Shown one piece after another: positions 7,218-15,315 of a stretch of 64,000 bases of DNA. The position numbers and the translations under genes were made by a program. How positions within the stretch are numbered: position 1 is the stretch's first letter; the number at the start of each line of letters is the position of its first letter. Under the pieces are notes generated by a model that saw nothing but the letters and a program-made list of their open reading frames with translations, had not been told where the DNA came from and did not search any database. Source of the DNA: Fodinicurvata sp. EGI_FJ10296 (lineage in GTDB: Bacteria; Pseudomonadota; Alphaproteobacteria; DSM-16000; Inquilinaceae); contig NZ_JBFCVL010000007.1 in the NCBI RefSeq assembly GCF_040712075.1, forward strand, positions 186,001 to 250,000, in the 5' to 3' direction.

Positions 7218-8864
7218 ATGGCAGGCAAAAGCGAAGCCTCAGCCGCGGCGATCGGCCCGGCTGAGGCCCGGATCGCTGTGACCGATCTCACCAGGCGGTT
7301 CGGCGGTGTCGTGGCACTGAATGAAGTCAACCTGCGGGTGGGGCGCGGATCGGTCCATGCTTTGGTCGGCGAGAACGGCGCTGGCAAATCAACGCTGATC
7401 AAATGCCTCGTCGGCGCGATCCGCCCCGACAGCGGGTCCATTCGTATCGACGGCCACGCCGTCACGTTCGCCGGTCCGGCCGAGGCCGAGGCGATAGGCA
7501 TCCGCGCCATCCATCAGGAACTCAACCTCGTGCCGTCATTTTCGGTCGTGGAGAACGTGTTTCTGGGACGGCGCTATCCCCGCCGGTTCGGCATGATCGA
7601 CCGTCGGGCGATGCGCGAGACGGTCGCCCACCACGCTCACCGCCTGGCCCCTGGACTGCCGCTCGACAGCGCGGTGGGGTCGCTGTCGCCGGGCCAGCAA
7701 CAGATGGCCGAGATCGTGCGGGCATTGTCGGCCGACGCGCGTGTCGTGATCATGGACGAACCAACCGCGGCACTGGGGTCCGGGGATACCGAACGGCTGT
7801 TCGACGCCGTGCGGACCATGCGATCCGACGGCGTCTCGGTGATTTATGTCTCGCACCGGCTGGAAGAAGTCCTTTCCCTGGCGGACGCGATCACTGTCAT
7901 GCGCGACGGTGCCGTCGCCGCAAGCCAGCCGAACCGCGATCTGAACAAGGACCGACTGGTCGCGCTGATGTCTCCGGCCGCGCGAACCCGCTCCTCCGCA
8001 ACCAGATTGACCGTCGCGTCTGAACGGGATAGCGGCGACATTCCCCCAGCCGTGCCGTCGCTGATGACCATTCGGATGCCGGGGACGGAAACATCGGGCC
8101 GTCCGGCGTCGACCGGTTCGATCGACCTTGGTCCGGGTCGGATCATCGGCCTCTATGGACTGCTGGGGTCGGGCCGCAGCCATCTGCTCGCCGCCCTTTT
8201 CGGTGCGGCGCCAATGCCCGACGGTGTCAGCGTCGAGTACAGGGGAGCGCCGTTCGCCCCGCGGTCAACGTCCGAGGCTATTGGCGCGGGATTGGCATTC
8301 GTGCCCGAAGATCGGCGCAGCCAGGGCCTGGTGATGCATCATCCGGTACGGGTCAACCTGACTTTGCCGCTTCTGGACCGTTTTCGGCGGTGGCGCGCGA
8401 TCCCCTGCCCCGACCGGCGACGGGAAAATGCGTTCGCCCGAAAAACGATCGCGGATCTGTCAATCAAGACAACCGGTCCCGAACAACCCATCGACGCGCT
8501 GAGCGGCGGGAACCAACAGAAGGCACTCCTGGGCCGTTGGTTTGCCGCCGAGACATCAGTATTTCTGCTCGACGAACCGACGCGCGGCATCGATGTCGGC
8601 GCCAAGGCCGAGCTTCACGGCCAGATACAGCGCCTTGCCGCCGACGGGGCCGGGATCATTTTCGCATCCAGCGATCTGGAGGAAATAATGGAGCTGGCCG
8701 ACCGGGTCTATGTGCTGGACCGGGGGCGCATCGCTGCGGACCTGAGCGGCGACGCCGCCACGCCCGACGCCATCCTGACCGCCTGCTATGCCCGCAACGT
8801 CCCGGATTCAGGCCCGGATTCGGATTCAGACCCCACCGCCGATACCGGATTCCCGACCCGATGA
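7218..8864 (+). CDS. Sugar ABC transporter ATP-binding protein, two-domain (RbsA/MglA type)
   Basis: A 548-residue cytoplasmic ATPase with two nucleotide-binding domains in one chain, typical of carbohydrate uptake transporter family 2. Domain 1: Walker A GENGAGKST at residues 51-59, signature SPGQQQMAEIVRAL, Walker B VVIMDEPTAAL and switch His in SHRLEEV. Domain 2: the degenerate P-loop GLLGSGRS usual for the second half, signature LSGGNQQKALLGRW, and VFLLDEPTRGIDVGAK. It overlaps the permease start by four bases (ATGA), indicating translational coupling. The C-terminal tail is short and Asp/Ser/Pro-rich. Confidence 0.95.
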   Translation: MAGKSEASAAAIGPAEARIAVTDLTRRFGGVVALNEVNLRVGRGSVHALVGENGAGKSTLIKCLVGAIRPDSGSIRIDGHAVTFAGPAEAEAIGIRAIHQELNLVPSFSVVENVFLGRRYPRRFGMIDRRAMRETVAHHAHRLAPGLPLDSAVGSLSPGQQQMAEIVRALSADARVVIMDEPTAALGSGDTERLFDAVRTMRSDGVSVIYVSHRLEEVLSLADAITVMRDGAVAASQPNRDLNKDRLVALMSPAARTRSSATRLTVASERDSGDIPPAVPSLMTIRMPGTETSGRPASTGSIDLGPGRIIGLYGLLGSGRSHLLAALFGAAPMPDGVSVEYRGAPFAPRSTSEAIGAGLAFVPEDRRSQGLVMHHPVRVNLTLPLLDRFRRWRAIPCPDRRRENAFARKTIADLSIKTTGPEQPIDALSGGNQQKALLGRWFAAETSVFLLDEPTRGIDVGAKAELHGQIQRLAADGAGIIFASSDLEEIMELADRVYVLDRGRIAADLSGDAATPDAILTACYARNVPDSGPDSDSDPTADTGFPTR

Positions 8865-9787
8865 CCCGTTTCTTTCAGCGCCTCGGGACACCGATGGCAC
8901 TTCTCGCCATCATCGCCCTGTTCACGGCATTGAGTCCGTCAGCCTTCGGGACCGCGTCCAATCTCATCAACATCACCCAGCAGATGGCGCTGCTGGCGAT
9001 GATTGCTGTGGGCGCCACCTTCGTCCTGGTATTGTGGGAGTTCGATCTTTCGGTCGGCGCCCTTGCCTCGTGGTCCGGCATCTGCGTCGTGACGCTGTTG
9101 CAAGCCGGAGCGACGCCGATGGTGGCAATCGGTCTCGCCCTGCTTTCCAGCACCGCATTCGGCGTTGTGTCGGGCTTGCTGGTCGCCAGATTCGCCGTAC
9201 CCAGTTTCATCGCGACGCTGGCGCTGGGCACCGTCGTCGCCGGCTTCACGTTCTGGCTGTCTGGCGGCGCTACCCTGTTCGGCGGCCTGCCCGACGGCTT
9301 TCGCACCCTGACCCGCGGTACGGCGTTCGGTCTGCCGCGTCTTACCTGGTGGATCGCCGCCGGGGCGCTCGCGGCAGGACTGATCCTGACCCAGACGGCT
9401 TTCGGTCGGCGCCTTTATGCCATTGGCGGCAACGCCGAGGCCGCACGCCTGGCCGGTGTTCCGATGGCACGCGATCGAACCATAGCTTTTGCGATTTCCG
9501 CCACCCTCGCCGGTTTGACGGGGATTCTGCTGGCCTCCCGTCTCGGAAGCGCGCATCCGACGGGTGGAGACGGATTCCTGCTGCAGGCCTATGCGGCCGT
9601 GTTTCTCGGCACGACGGCCTTTCGCGACGGAGAAGCCAACATCGCCGGATCGATCGTCGGCGCCGCGATCATCGCAACTTTGGCCAACGGCCTCACGATC
9701 CTGGGGACGCCGAGCTATGTTCAGGACATGTTGACGGGTGCCATTATCATTCTGGCCGTTCTCGTCAGACGGTTCGCCATACGGTAA
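8861..9787 (+). CDS. Sugar ABC transporter permease (RbsC type)
   Basis: A 308-residue integral membrane subunit with eight or more hydrophobic segments. Family landmarks: LINITQQMALLAMIAVGATFVL, the DLSVGALASWSG stretch, a periplasmic loop after FIATLALGTVVAG, then the cytoplasmic coupling region TAFGRRLYAIGGNAEAARLAGV, which contacts the ATPase, and the end GAIIILAVLVRR. Start at the ATG overlapping the ATPase stop codon. Completes the importer begun by the two upstream genes. The 238 bases that follow up to the HicB-like gene hold no supported gene. Confidence 0.94.
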   Translation: MTRFFQRLGTPMALLAIIALFTALSPSAFGTASNLINITQQMALLAMIAVGATFVLVLWEFDLSVGALASWSGICVVTLLQAGATPMVAIGLALLSSTAFGVVSGLLVARFAVPSFIATLALGTVVAGFTFWLSGGATLFGGLPDGFRTLTRGTAFGLPRLTWWIAAGALAAGLILTQTAFGRRLYAIGGNAEAARLAGVPMARDRTIAFAISATLAGLTGILLASRLGSAHPTGGDGFLLQAYAAVFLGTTAFRDGEANIAGSIVGAAIIATLANGLTILGTPSYVQDMLTGAIIILAVLVRRFAIR

Positions 9788-9976
9788 CGATACTGCTCAA
9801 AAGCTCACGCATGGGTGGGCCTTCAGCAGATCTGCGCGGCAACCATCCGTGTTCGGTCGAGCAAGTCGTATGGCAGCAATGCAACGATAGTTCCTAAAAG
9901 TTGCTGTATCTCTATAATTTGCAACCTATATGCTATTTCGTTTTCAGTAGAATATTTCCCAATGATGAGGATTGTG

Positions 9977-9982
9977 TATAAT
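9977..9982 (+). promoter_or_regulatory. Candidate -10 box ahead of the hicB-like gene
   Basis: A perfect TATAAT lies 44 bases before the ATG at 10026, in an AT-rich stretch (about 9880-9985) that contrasts with its surroundings. The matching -35 (TTTCCC at 9955-9960, 16-base spacer) is poor, so this is only suggestive. A second TATAAT is at 9913-9918. Confidence 0.3.
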
Positions 9983-10025
9983 ATGCGGCCGAGGGACCGA
10001 TTGTGATTTGGGGGTTGTGGTGAGA

Positions 10026-10505
10026 ATGGTCTATCCGGCATCGGTCGATTTTACGGCGGACGGTCAGGTGGCAGTGCGGTTCCCGGACTTCCCTTCGGCG
10101 GAGGTTATTGCGCCTGACGAAATGGAAGCCATTGCACTGGCGGAGGATGCGCTGATCGCAGCAATCGATGGTCTCATGTGGTCCGAAGATCCGATACCGG
10201 ATCCCGGGACCACTCAGAACGGCATGCTGGCGGTTGCCTTGCCGATCGAAGCCGCAGCCAAGGTCGCCATCTATCAGACCGCGGCCGAAACGGACCGGAG
10301 CGTATCGGGTTTTGCCGAATCACTCGGCATGAGCCGCGACGCTTTTCGCCATCTCACCGATCTGACCGCCCCGGTCAGTCTGCAGGATCTGGAGACCACG
10401 CTGGCGTTGGTGGGCAAGAGGCTGATTGCGGACATCGAGCATACCAACTCCGGTGATCTGATGTACGGCGGCGATGACCCGATTGTGGTTCGGCCGTTTG
10501 AATAA
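10026..10505 (+). CDS. hicB: HicB-family antitoxin without a recognisable HicA partner
   Basis: A 159-residue HicB-type protein. The N-terminal partial RNase-H-like fold reads YPASVDFTADGQVAVRFPDFPSAEV, followed by the helix that shields the toxin (EMEAIALAEDALIAAIDGL). The C-terminal half (ALPIEAAAKVAIYQTA...SVSGFAESLGMSRDAFRHL) is the usual HicB helix-turn-helix for operator binding, ending with LQDLETTLALVGKRL. The start at 10026 places the family's opening strand at the N terminus. HicA toxins are about 60 residues and normally adjacent; I see none within 250 bases on either side. It may be an orphan repressor or a remnant. An intrinsic terminator follows immediately. Confidence 0.82.
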   Translation: MVYPASVDFTADGQVAVRFPDFPSAEVIAPDEMEAIALAEDALIAAIDGLMWSEDPIPDPGTTQNGMLAVALPIEAAAKVAIYQTAAETDRSVSGFAESLGMSRDAFRHLTDLTAPVSLQDLETTLALVGKRLIADIEHTNSGDLMYGGDDPIVVRPFE

Positions 10506-10515
10506 ACGCCTTACC

Positions 10516-10547
10516 CTGGCGCCGGTCCGGCGTCAGCTTTTCGTTTT
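10516..10547 (+). terminator. Intrinsic terminator of hicB, overlapping the end of the convergent gene
   Basis: A 10-base stem (10516-10525 with 10527-10536, one G:T wobble) and a single-base loop as written (the closing pairs will open), followed by CTTTTCGTTTTT. The T tract is on the plus strand, so it serves hicB; its right arm overlaps the stop of the convergent transglutaminase gene. Confidence 0.7.
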
Positions 10548-11417
10548 TGTCACCTGCACTTCGACCGTCATGGTCACGTCGCCGCCGGCGTCGCCAAAAT
10601 ATGACCCCTGCACGGGCATCGCCTGATCGGGGGTGCGGCCAACGCCGATTCTTATCAGGTTCGTGCCGGTATAGGCGCCGTTCGTCGGGTCGAATTCGGT
10701 CCATCCCATTCCCGGCAAATAGACCTGACACCAGGCATGGGTCGCGCCGGCCCCGGTGGTGCCGTCCGAAGGGCCGCCCTCCAGAGCGGGATCGTACAGG
10801 TACCCGGTCACGAAACGTGCCGCCAGCCCCAGATAGCGACAAGCTTCCATCATCAGCAGGGCGTAGTCGCGGCACGATCCCCGTGCCGATTGCAGTGTCT
10901 CAACCGGCGACTGCACACCGGGCTCGTCGCGGGCGGCATAGGTGAAGTCGTCTCGGATCGATTTCACCATGCGGTCGAGAACGTCCATGGTGGAAGACGC
11001 GCCGCCGGAGCCGAGAAACCGGCTCGTCCACTCGGCGAGATGTCCGTCTGGATCGGGAAAATGCTGAACCATGGTCGGCCGCAAATCCTCGATCTCGTCG
11101 CTCGGATAATCGAACGGCAGCGACTGCGCAAAATCGGCCAGCGGAAAGTTGAGATCGTTTACACCATAGTGGTCGACGACGATATCGCTTTCAAATCTGA
11201 GAACCCGGCTTTCTTCGCTGAACCGGGCTACAGCGATCGAATTGCTGAAGACATCGTGGAGCCATCGCAGATTTCCTGCGGGTTCGATCAACAGCGTCGA
11301 CGATACCAACCTCAGGTCATGGCTATCCCTGGGCCGGAACAACAGCCGGTGGTCGCCAAACCGGACAGCCTGCGGATAGGTGTAAGTCGTCACATGCCGG
11401 ATATTCAATCGTGCCAT
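10533..11417 (-). CDS. Transglutaminase-like cysteine protease
   Basis: A 294-residue cytoplasmic protein with no signal peptide. Residues 1-80 or so form the beta-rich N-terminal domain common in bacterial transglutaminase-like enzymes (IRHVTTYTYPQAVRFGDHRL, then LRWLHDVFSNSIAVARF). The papain-like core follows with the catalytic Cys in ARGSCRDYALLMMEACR, the His in GATHAWCQVYLPG and the Asp in WTEFDPTNG. Such proteins are usually proteases or peptide-processing enzymes, often next to circularly permuted ATP-grasp or alpha-E genes, but none is adjacent here. It is a single-gene unit, convergent with hicB. Confidence 0.9.
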   Translation of the reverse strand: MARLNIRHVTTYTYPQAVRFGDHRLLFRPRDSHDLRLVSSTLLIEPAGNLRWLHDVFSNSIAVARFSEESRVLRFESDIVVDHYGVNDLNFPLADFAQSLPFDYPSDEIEDLRPTMVQHFPDPDGHLAEWTSRFLGSGGASSTMDVLDRMVKSIRDDFTYAARDEPGVQSPVETLQSARGSCRDYALLMMEACRYLGLAARFVTGYLYDPALEGGPSDGTTGAGATHAWCQVYLPGMGWTEFDPTNGAYTGTNLIRIGVGRTPDQAMPVQGSYFGDAGGDVTMTVEVQVTKTKS

Positions 11418-11554
11418 AATGGTTTTGTCCTGGGGTCGAACCGATACCGACTACAAGTCAGCAGCGACACGATGAATATCAAGCTGCAAGAATCAAAGTG
11501 TAGGGTCGGGGCTCACGCTTTGGCAGTGAGGTTACTTCTGTGCCACAGGAGATA

Positions 11555-12478
11555 TTAATCCCCAGCCTCGATCGGTTGCGGCGACGCCAGACGAATCACC
11601 GCGTCGATGACGTCGTCTCCGACCCGTGCCGGCACGCCGACAATCGGGAACAACCCCGACAGCAAGCGGATATGACCCACCCCCGGATAGGTGATCGTCT
11701 GGACCCCGACGCCGCCGTTGCGCAGGGCATCGGCCAGCTCGGCCGTGTTCTCCGGTGCAACCGTTTCGTCGGCTTCGCCGTGAAGCAGAACCATCGGCGG
11801 CGCATTTTCGGTGACGTGGCTGACCGGAATCGCGAGCTCCGGTTCGCCGGCCGCCGGTTCGAAGATCGGCCGCGTCGACTCCAGTGTCAGCAGGTCGAAG
11901 CCATAGGGACCGGCCATCCCGACGACACCGCGAACCGGGCTGGCAGGCGCCCCGTTCTCGTTCAGGTGTTCGCCGTACAGGTAATTTGGGTCGAGAGCCA
12001 GCAGCGCGGCGATGTGGGCCCCGGCCGAGTGGCCGACAAGCACGAGACGATCCGGATCGCCTCCATACAGTGCGATATTGCTGCCGGCCCAGCGCACCGC
12101 TTCGGCACCATCCTCGACGAACGCCGGAAAGCGCACTTCGGGGTAAACGCGATAATCCGGTATGACGGTGACGATACCCCGGCGGGCGAGCGTGTCGCCG
12201 ACGAACCGGTAGTGCGCCCGTTCACCGTTGCGCCAGCTGCCGCCATAGAAAAACACGACCACCGGCGCGTCATGGGCATCGTCCGGTGCATAGACATCGA
12301 GCTGCCGTCGCGGTCCCTCGCCATACCGGACGCCTTCAGCCGATACCATGCCGCTGCCAACGAAGACGGTATTGGCGACGGTCAATGGTGAGCAGGCCTG
12401 AAGCACGGCCAGCGCCAGCAGTGCGGCAGAAGCCATGAGCGGGCGATATCCCCCGCGAAATCGCAATGTTGAAACCAT
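11555..12478 (-). CDS. Alpha/beta-hydrolase lipoprotein, BD-FAE/esterase-like
   Basis: A 307-residue carboxylesterase-type hydrolase. The ATG ending at 12478 gives an Arg-rich n-region, a hydrophobic stretch and a lipobox (AVLQAC), so it is probably lipid-anchored in the periplasm. The fold carries an oxyanion segment VVVFFYGGSWRNGER (Tyr instead of the usual His before GGSW), the nucleophile elbow GHSAG, the acid in LHGEADETV and the His in GVGHIRLL, making a complete Ser-Asp-His triad. This matches the family of small acyl-ester hydrolases related to kynurenine formamidase and feruloyl esterases. The precise ester is unknown. An upstream reading of 34 more codons lacks a better ribosome site and would spoil the signal peptide. 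Confidence 0.88.
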   Translation of the reverse strand: MVSTLRFRGGYRPLMASAALLALAVLQACSPLTVANTVFVGSGMVSAEGVRYGEGPRRQLDVYAPDDAHDAPVVVFFYGGSWRNGERAHYRFVGDTLARRGIVTVIPDYRVYPEVRFPAFVEDGAEAVRWAGSNIALYGGDPDRLVLVGHSAGAHIAALLALDPNYLYGEHLNENGAPASPVRGVVGMAGPYGFDLLTLESTRPIFEPAAGEPELAIPVSHVTENAPPMVLLHGEADETVAPENTAELADALRNGGVGVQTITYPGVGHIRLLSGLFPIVGVPARVGDDVIDAVIRLASPQPIEAGD

Positions 12479-12562
12479 AACAGCAATACGCCGGCCGGCG
12501 ATCACCGGATCACGGCTGGCCAGATGACAGCAAGGCCGAAACCGGGGTGGGCCAAATGACAA

Positions 12563-12593
12563 CGGCGGCGTCCCGGACACCGGAACGCCGCCG
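12563..12593 (-). terminator. Strong hairpin downstream of the BCCT gene
   Basis: A 14-base GC-rich stem (12563-12576 with 12580-12593, one mismatch) and a 3-base loop, 33 bases after the BCCT stop on the minus strand. The following minus-strand bases (GTTGTCATTT) are only moderately T-rich, so termination may be partial. Confidence 0.5.
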
Positions 12594-12625
12594 CAGCAAG
12601 CACAGTCAGCCAGGTGGCCCGGACG

Positions 12626-14239
12626 CTACCGGGGTTCGCTGGCCAGTCCCTTGACGATGGAATAACACGCCCCGAGCAAGATGACCGTGAACGGAAGACC
12701 GGTGGAAACGGCCATCGCCTGCAGTGCCGCCAGACCGCCGCCCAGCAGCAGCGCGATCGCCACCACCCCCTCCAGGGTGCACCAGAAGATCCGCTGCGGC
12801 AGCGGCGCATTGACCTTGCCGCCGGCTGTGATCGTGTCGATCACCAGCGAGCCGGAGTCCGACGAGGTGACGAAGAACACGATCACCAGGAAGATACCGA
12901 TGAATGACGCGATCGAGGTCAGCGGGAGTTCCTGCAGCACCATGAAGAGCTGCAGTTCCAGCGCCGCCGTAGAGGCACCCTCATAGCCATCGGCCACGAG
13001 CTGGGTGATGGCCGTGCCGCCGAACGCGGTCATCCAGAACACGGAGACGACCGAGGGGATGATCAGCACACAGGTGATGAATTCCCGTACCGTCCGACCG
13101 CGCGAGACCCGTGCGATGAACATGCCGACGAACGGTGACCAGGAAATCCACCATGCCCAGTAGAACGACGTCCAGCCCTGGCGGAAGTTGTCATCGGTGC
13201 GGCCGACGGGGTTCGAGAGCGGTATGAAGTACTCGGCATAGGCCCACAGATTGCCGAAGAACCCGGTGATGATCTGCAGCGTCGGCCCAACGAAGACGAT
13301 GAACAGCAGCAATGCCGCCGCCAGAACCATATTGATCTCGGAAAGGCGCTTCACCCCGGCGTCCAGCCCGGCGACGACCGAAATCAGGGCAACGGCCGTG
13401 ATGGCGATGATCAGGAAGACCTTGGACGGATCGGAGACCGGAAGGCCGAACAGGAACTCAAGCCCCGCATTGGCCTGTTCCGCGCCGATGCCAAGCGACG
13501 TGGCCAGACCGAACAGCGTGGCGAAAACGGCCAGGATATCGATGATGTGGCCCCACCAGCCCCAGACGCGCTCACCCAGAATCGGATAGAAGATCGACCG
13601 CACGCTCAGCGGCAAACCCTTGTTATAGCTGAAAAGCGCAAGAGCCAACGCGACGATGGCATAGATCGCCCATGGATGGAGACCCCAGTGGTAGATGGTT
13701 GCTGCCATGCCGAGACGCCGCGATGTTTCCGCGTCCCCCGCCGCGCCGCCGATCGGCGCCCAGCTCTCCGGCGAACCGGCGGTGTCGGCGACCGAGGCCG
13801 CATAGTGGCCGAGCGGCTCGGACACGCCATAAAACATCAGCCCGATGCCCATGCCGGCGGCGAACAGCATCGCGAACCAGCCAGCATAGGAATAGTCGGG
13901 CTTGGCGTCCATGCCGCCGAGCCGCACCTTGCCATATGGAGAAACAACGAGACCAAGGCAAACAAGGACGAAAATGTTGCCCGCGGTCAGGAAAAACCAG
14001 TCGAAGCGCGCGGTGATGACATCGCGCAGCCAGGTAAACCATTCCGACGCCGGCTCCTGAAGCGCGAGCGTCAGAACCGTGAAGGCAACGATCGTCAGCC
14101 CGGAGATGACGAAAACCGGATTGTGAACGTCGAGACCGAACGGTCCCAAACTGGCTTTGATGTTGTCCTGGCCAACTTCGTAGTCGGTTTCGATCGGGTT
14201 CACCGGCCCGTCCGGGGGTATTTCGGTTTGGTCGGTCAT
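12626..14239 (-). CDS. BCCT-family betaine/choline/carnitine transporter
   Basis: A 537-residue, 12-helix secondary carrier for trimethylammonium compounds such as glycine betaine. The start at the ATG ending at 14239 has GGAGG 7 bases upstream. Diagnostic segments are the glycine-rich unwound helix GMGIGLMFYGVSEPLGHY and the tryptophan-rich signature WAWWISWSPFVGMFIARVSRGRTVREF. GMGIG at this position is the form found in Na+-coupled betaine carriers such as BetP; proton-coupled choline carriers usually read otherwise, so Na+ coupling is a reasonable inference. The C-terminal tail is short (KGLASEPR), without the long osmosensing helix of BetP. It lies just before the trehalose operon, making this an osmoprotection neighbourhood. 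Confidence 0.93.
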   Translation of the reverse strand: MTDQTEIPPDGPVNPIETDYEVGQDNIKASLGPFGLDVHNPVFVISGLTIVAFTVLTLALQEPASEWFTWLRDVITARFDWFFLTAGNIFVLVCLGLVVSPYGKVRLGGMDAKPDYSYAGWFAMLFAAGMGIGLMFYGVSEPLGHYAASVADTAGSPESWAPIGGAAGDAETSRRLGMAATIYHWGLHPWAIYAIVALALALFSYNKGLPLSVRSIFYPILGERVWGWWGHIIDILAVFATLFGLATSLGIGAEQANAGLEFLFGLPVSDPSKVFLIIAITAVALISVVAGLDAGVKRLSEINMVLAAALLLFIVFVGPTLQIITGFFGNLWAYAEYFIPLSNPVGRTDDNFRQGWTSFYWAWWISWSPFVGMFIARVSRGRTVREFITCVLIIPSVVSVFWMTAFGGTAITQLVADGYEGASTAALELQLFMVLQELPLTSIASFIGIFLVIVFFVTSSDSGSLVIDTITAGGKVNAPLPQRIFWCTLEGVVAIALLLGGGLAALQAMAVSTGLPFTVILLGACYSIVKGLASEPR

Positions 14240-14476
14240 ACTACCTCCGTTTTGCTTTTCTGCGCCGCCGTGCCGGCTACTGCGCGGTTCCTCCCGTGGA
14301 CGCTGTCGTAATGGTCGATGACGCAATATGCGAATGTCGTGAGCAGTCGCCGTCCGGGTTCATATTTGCGCCCCGGACCGGCGCTGGCTGCGGTCTCGAT
14401 ACCCGAGATTTCAGCACATAACAACCAAAAGCCGTGAATTTTGAAAGTCAGACAACCGAAGCGGTAAAATCCGCTG

Positions 14477-14980
14477 CTATTCCGTCGTTTCAGGCATCAA
14501 CGAGGAATGATGGCTGGCGATCGCCCAGCCGCCGTCTTCGAACGCATAGGTATAGCTGTAGCGCGCATGCGCGACATCCCCCGTATCGGCAAAGGCGAAA
14601 GTGTAGAGACCGATATCCAGCGCGGTATTGCATCCGATGCGGATCTCGCGCTGGTCGATGCTGCCTTCGGGGCCGTCTTCCAGAAAGTGTACGAAGTAGT
14701 CCCGTATTGCCGCCGGCGTCAGCCTGATTTCGTTCGACAGAGTCGGCACCAGCACCGAGTCCGGTCCGTAGAGGGCAACAACGGCGTCCGGATCGCGGGT
14801 TTGCAGCGCGGCATTCCAGTCCTCGAACAGATCGGCGACCTCCTCGGCCGTCACCGCCTCGCAGGTCACCGACTGCTGTCCGTCACCCGACGAGGGCGAC
14901 GATTCCTGCGCCATCGAGGCCGAAAGCGGCAAGCAGAATGTCCCCGCCATAACGCCGACAAAAACCATTTTACGCTTCAT
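14477..14980 (-). CDS. Secreted NTF2-fold protein, SgcJ/EcaC or DUF4440-like
   Basis: A 167-residue exported protein. The signal peptide is MKRKMVFVGVMAGTFCLPLSASMAQ (quoted in two parts: MKRKMVFVGV, then the core to SASMA), with cleavage before QESS. The mature domain has the NTF2-like start TAEEVADLFEDWNAALQTRDPDAV, followed by VALYGPDSVLVPT and ends in the sheet ARYSYTYAFEDGGWAIASHHSS, a pattern shared by SgcJ/EcaC-type and CaMKII-association-like proteins. These are often ligand-binding or uncharacterised periplasmic proteins. Upstream AAGGGAAC supports the chosen ATG. Single-gene unit between BCCT (same strand) and the divergent trehalose operon. Confidence 0.82.
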   Translation of the reverse strand: MKRKMVFVGVMAGTFCLPLSASMAQESSPSSGDGQQSVTCEAVTAEEVADLFEDWNAALQTRDPDAVVALYGPDSVLVPTLSNEIRLTPAAIRDYFVHFLEDGPEGSIDQREIRIGCNTALDIGLYTFAFADTGDVAHARYSYTYAFEDGGWAIASHHSSLMPETTE

Positions 14981-15315
14981 TTGGAACCGTTCCCTTGTTT
15001 TCTCGTTCTTGTTTGGCCAGGTGCTTTCACTTCGTTGTGCCAGGGACATCGAAGCAAATCCACGCAGACACTATCAGACATCGGGCTCCGGCCCCAGTCA
15101 CCAATTCACACCGACCTTCCCCTTTTGCTTACGGGCCGGCCATTGGGGTCCCTCGCCCCGACGACCGGACCTTGACTGCCCTCGCGCCGGTCCACTTTAG
15201 TAGTGCATGGTAAAAGAGTTCACGATAGACACGGAGGCTACGCTCGGCTGCGCTGGCCGCCGGTTCTAAATGGCCACCGAGCGACAAGGGGTGGCCAGCC
15301 ATTCAGGATCGTATT
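14981..15315. other. Divergent intergenic region upstream of the trehalose operon
   Basis: About 335 bases with no supported gene, between a minus-strand secreted protein and plus-strand glgX. It should carry promoters for both. The only clear structure is the inverted repeat at 15271-15297, close to the glgX start. Confidence 0.5.
15271..15297 (+). promoter_or_regulatory. Inverted repeat just upstream of glgX
   Basis: TGGCCACC (15271-15278) is perfectly repeated in inverse as GGTGGCCA (15290-15297), ending 18 bases before the ATG of glgX. It could be an operator or a leader hairpin next to the AGGA ribosome site at 15305. Confidence 0.35.

Noticed and set aside
9815-10006. Possible hicA toxin gene upstream of hicB
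   Set aside because: The 63-residue translation lacks the HicA double-stranded-RNA-binding pattern with its catalytic His, and no other frame shows it.
14236-14424. 62-residue minus-strand frame overlapping the BCCT start
   Set aside because: Out of frame with BCCT, no domain, likely chance opening in the leader.
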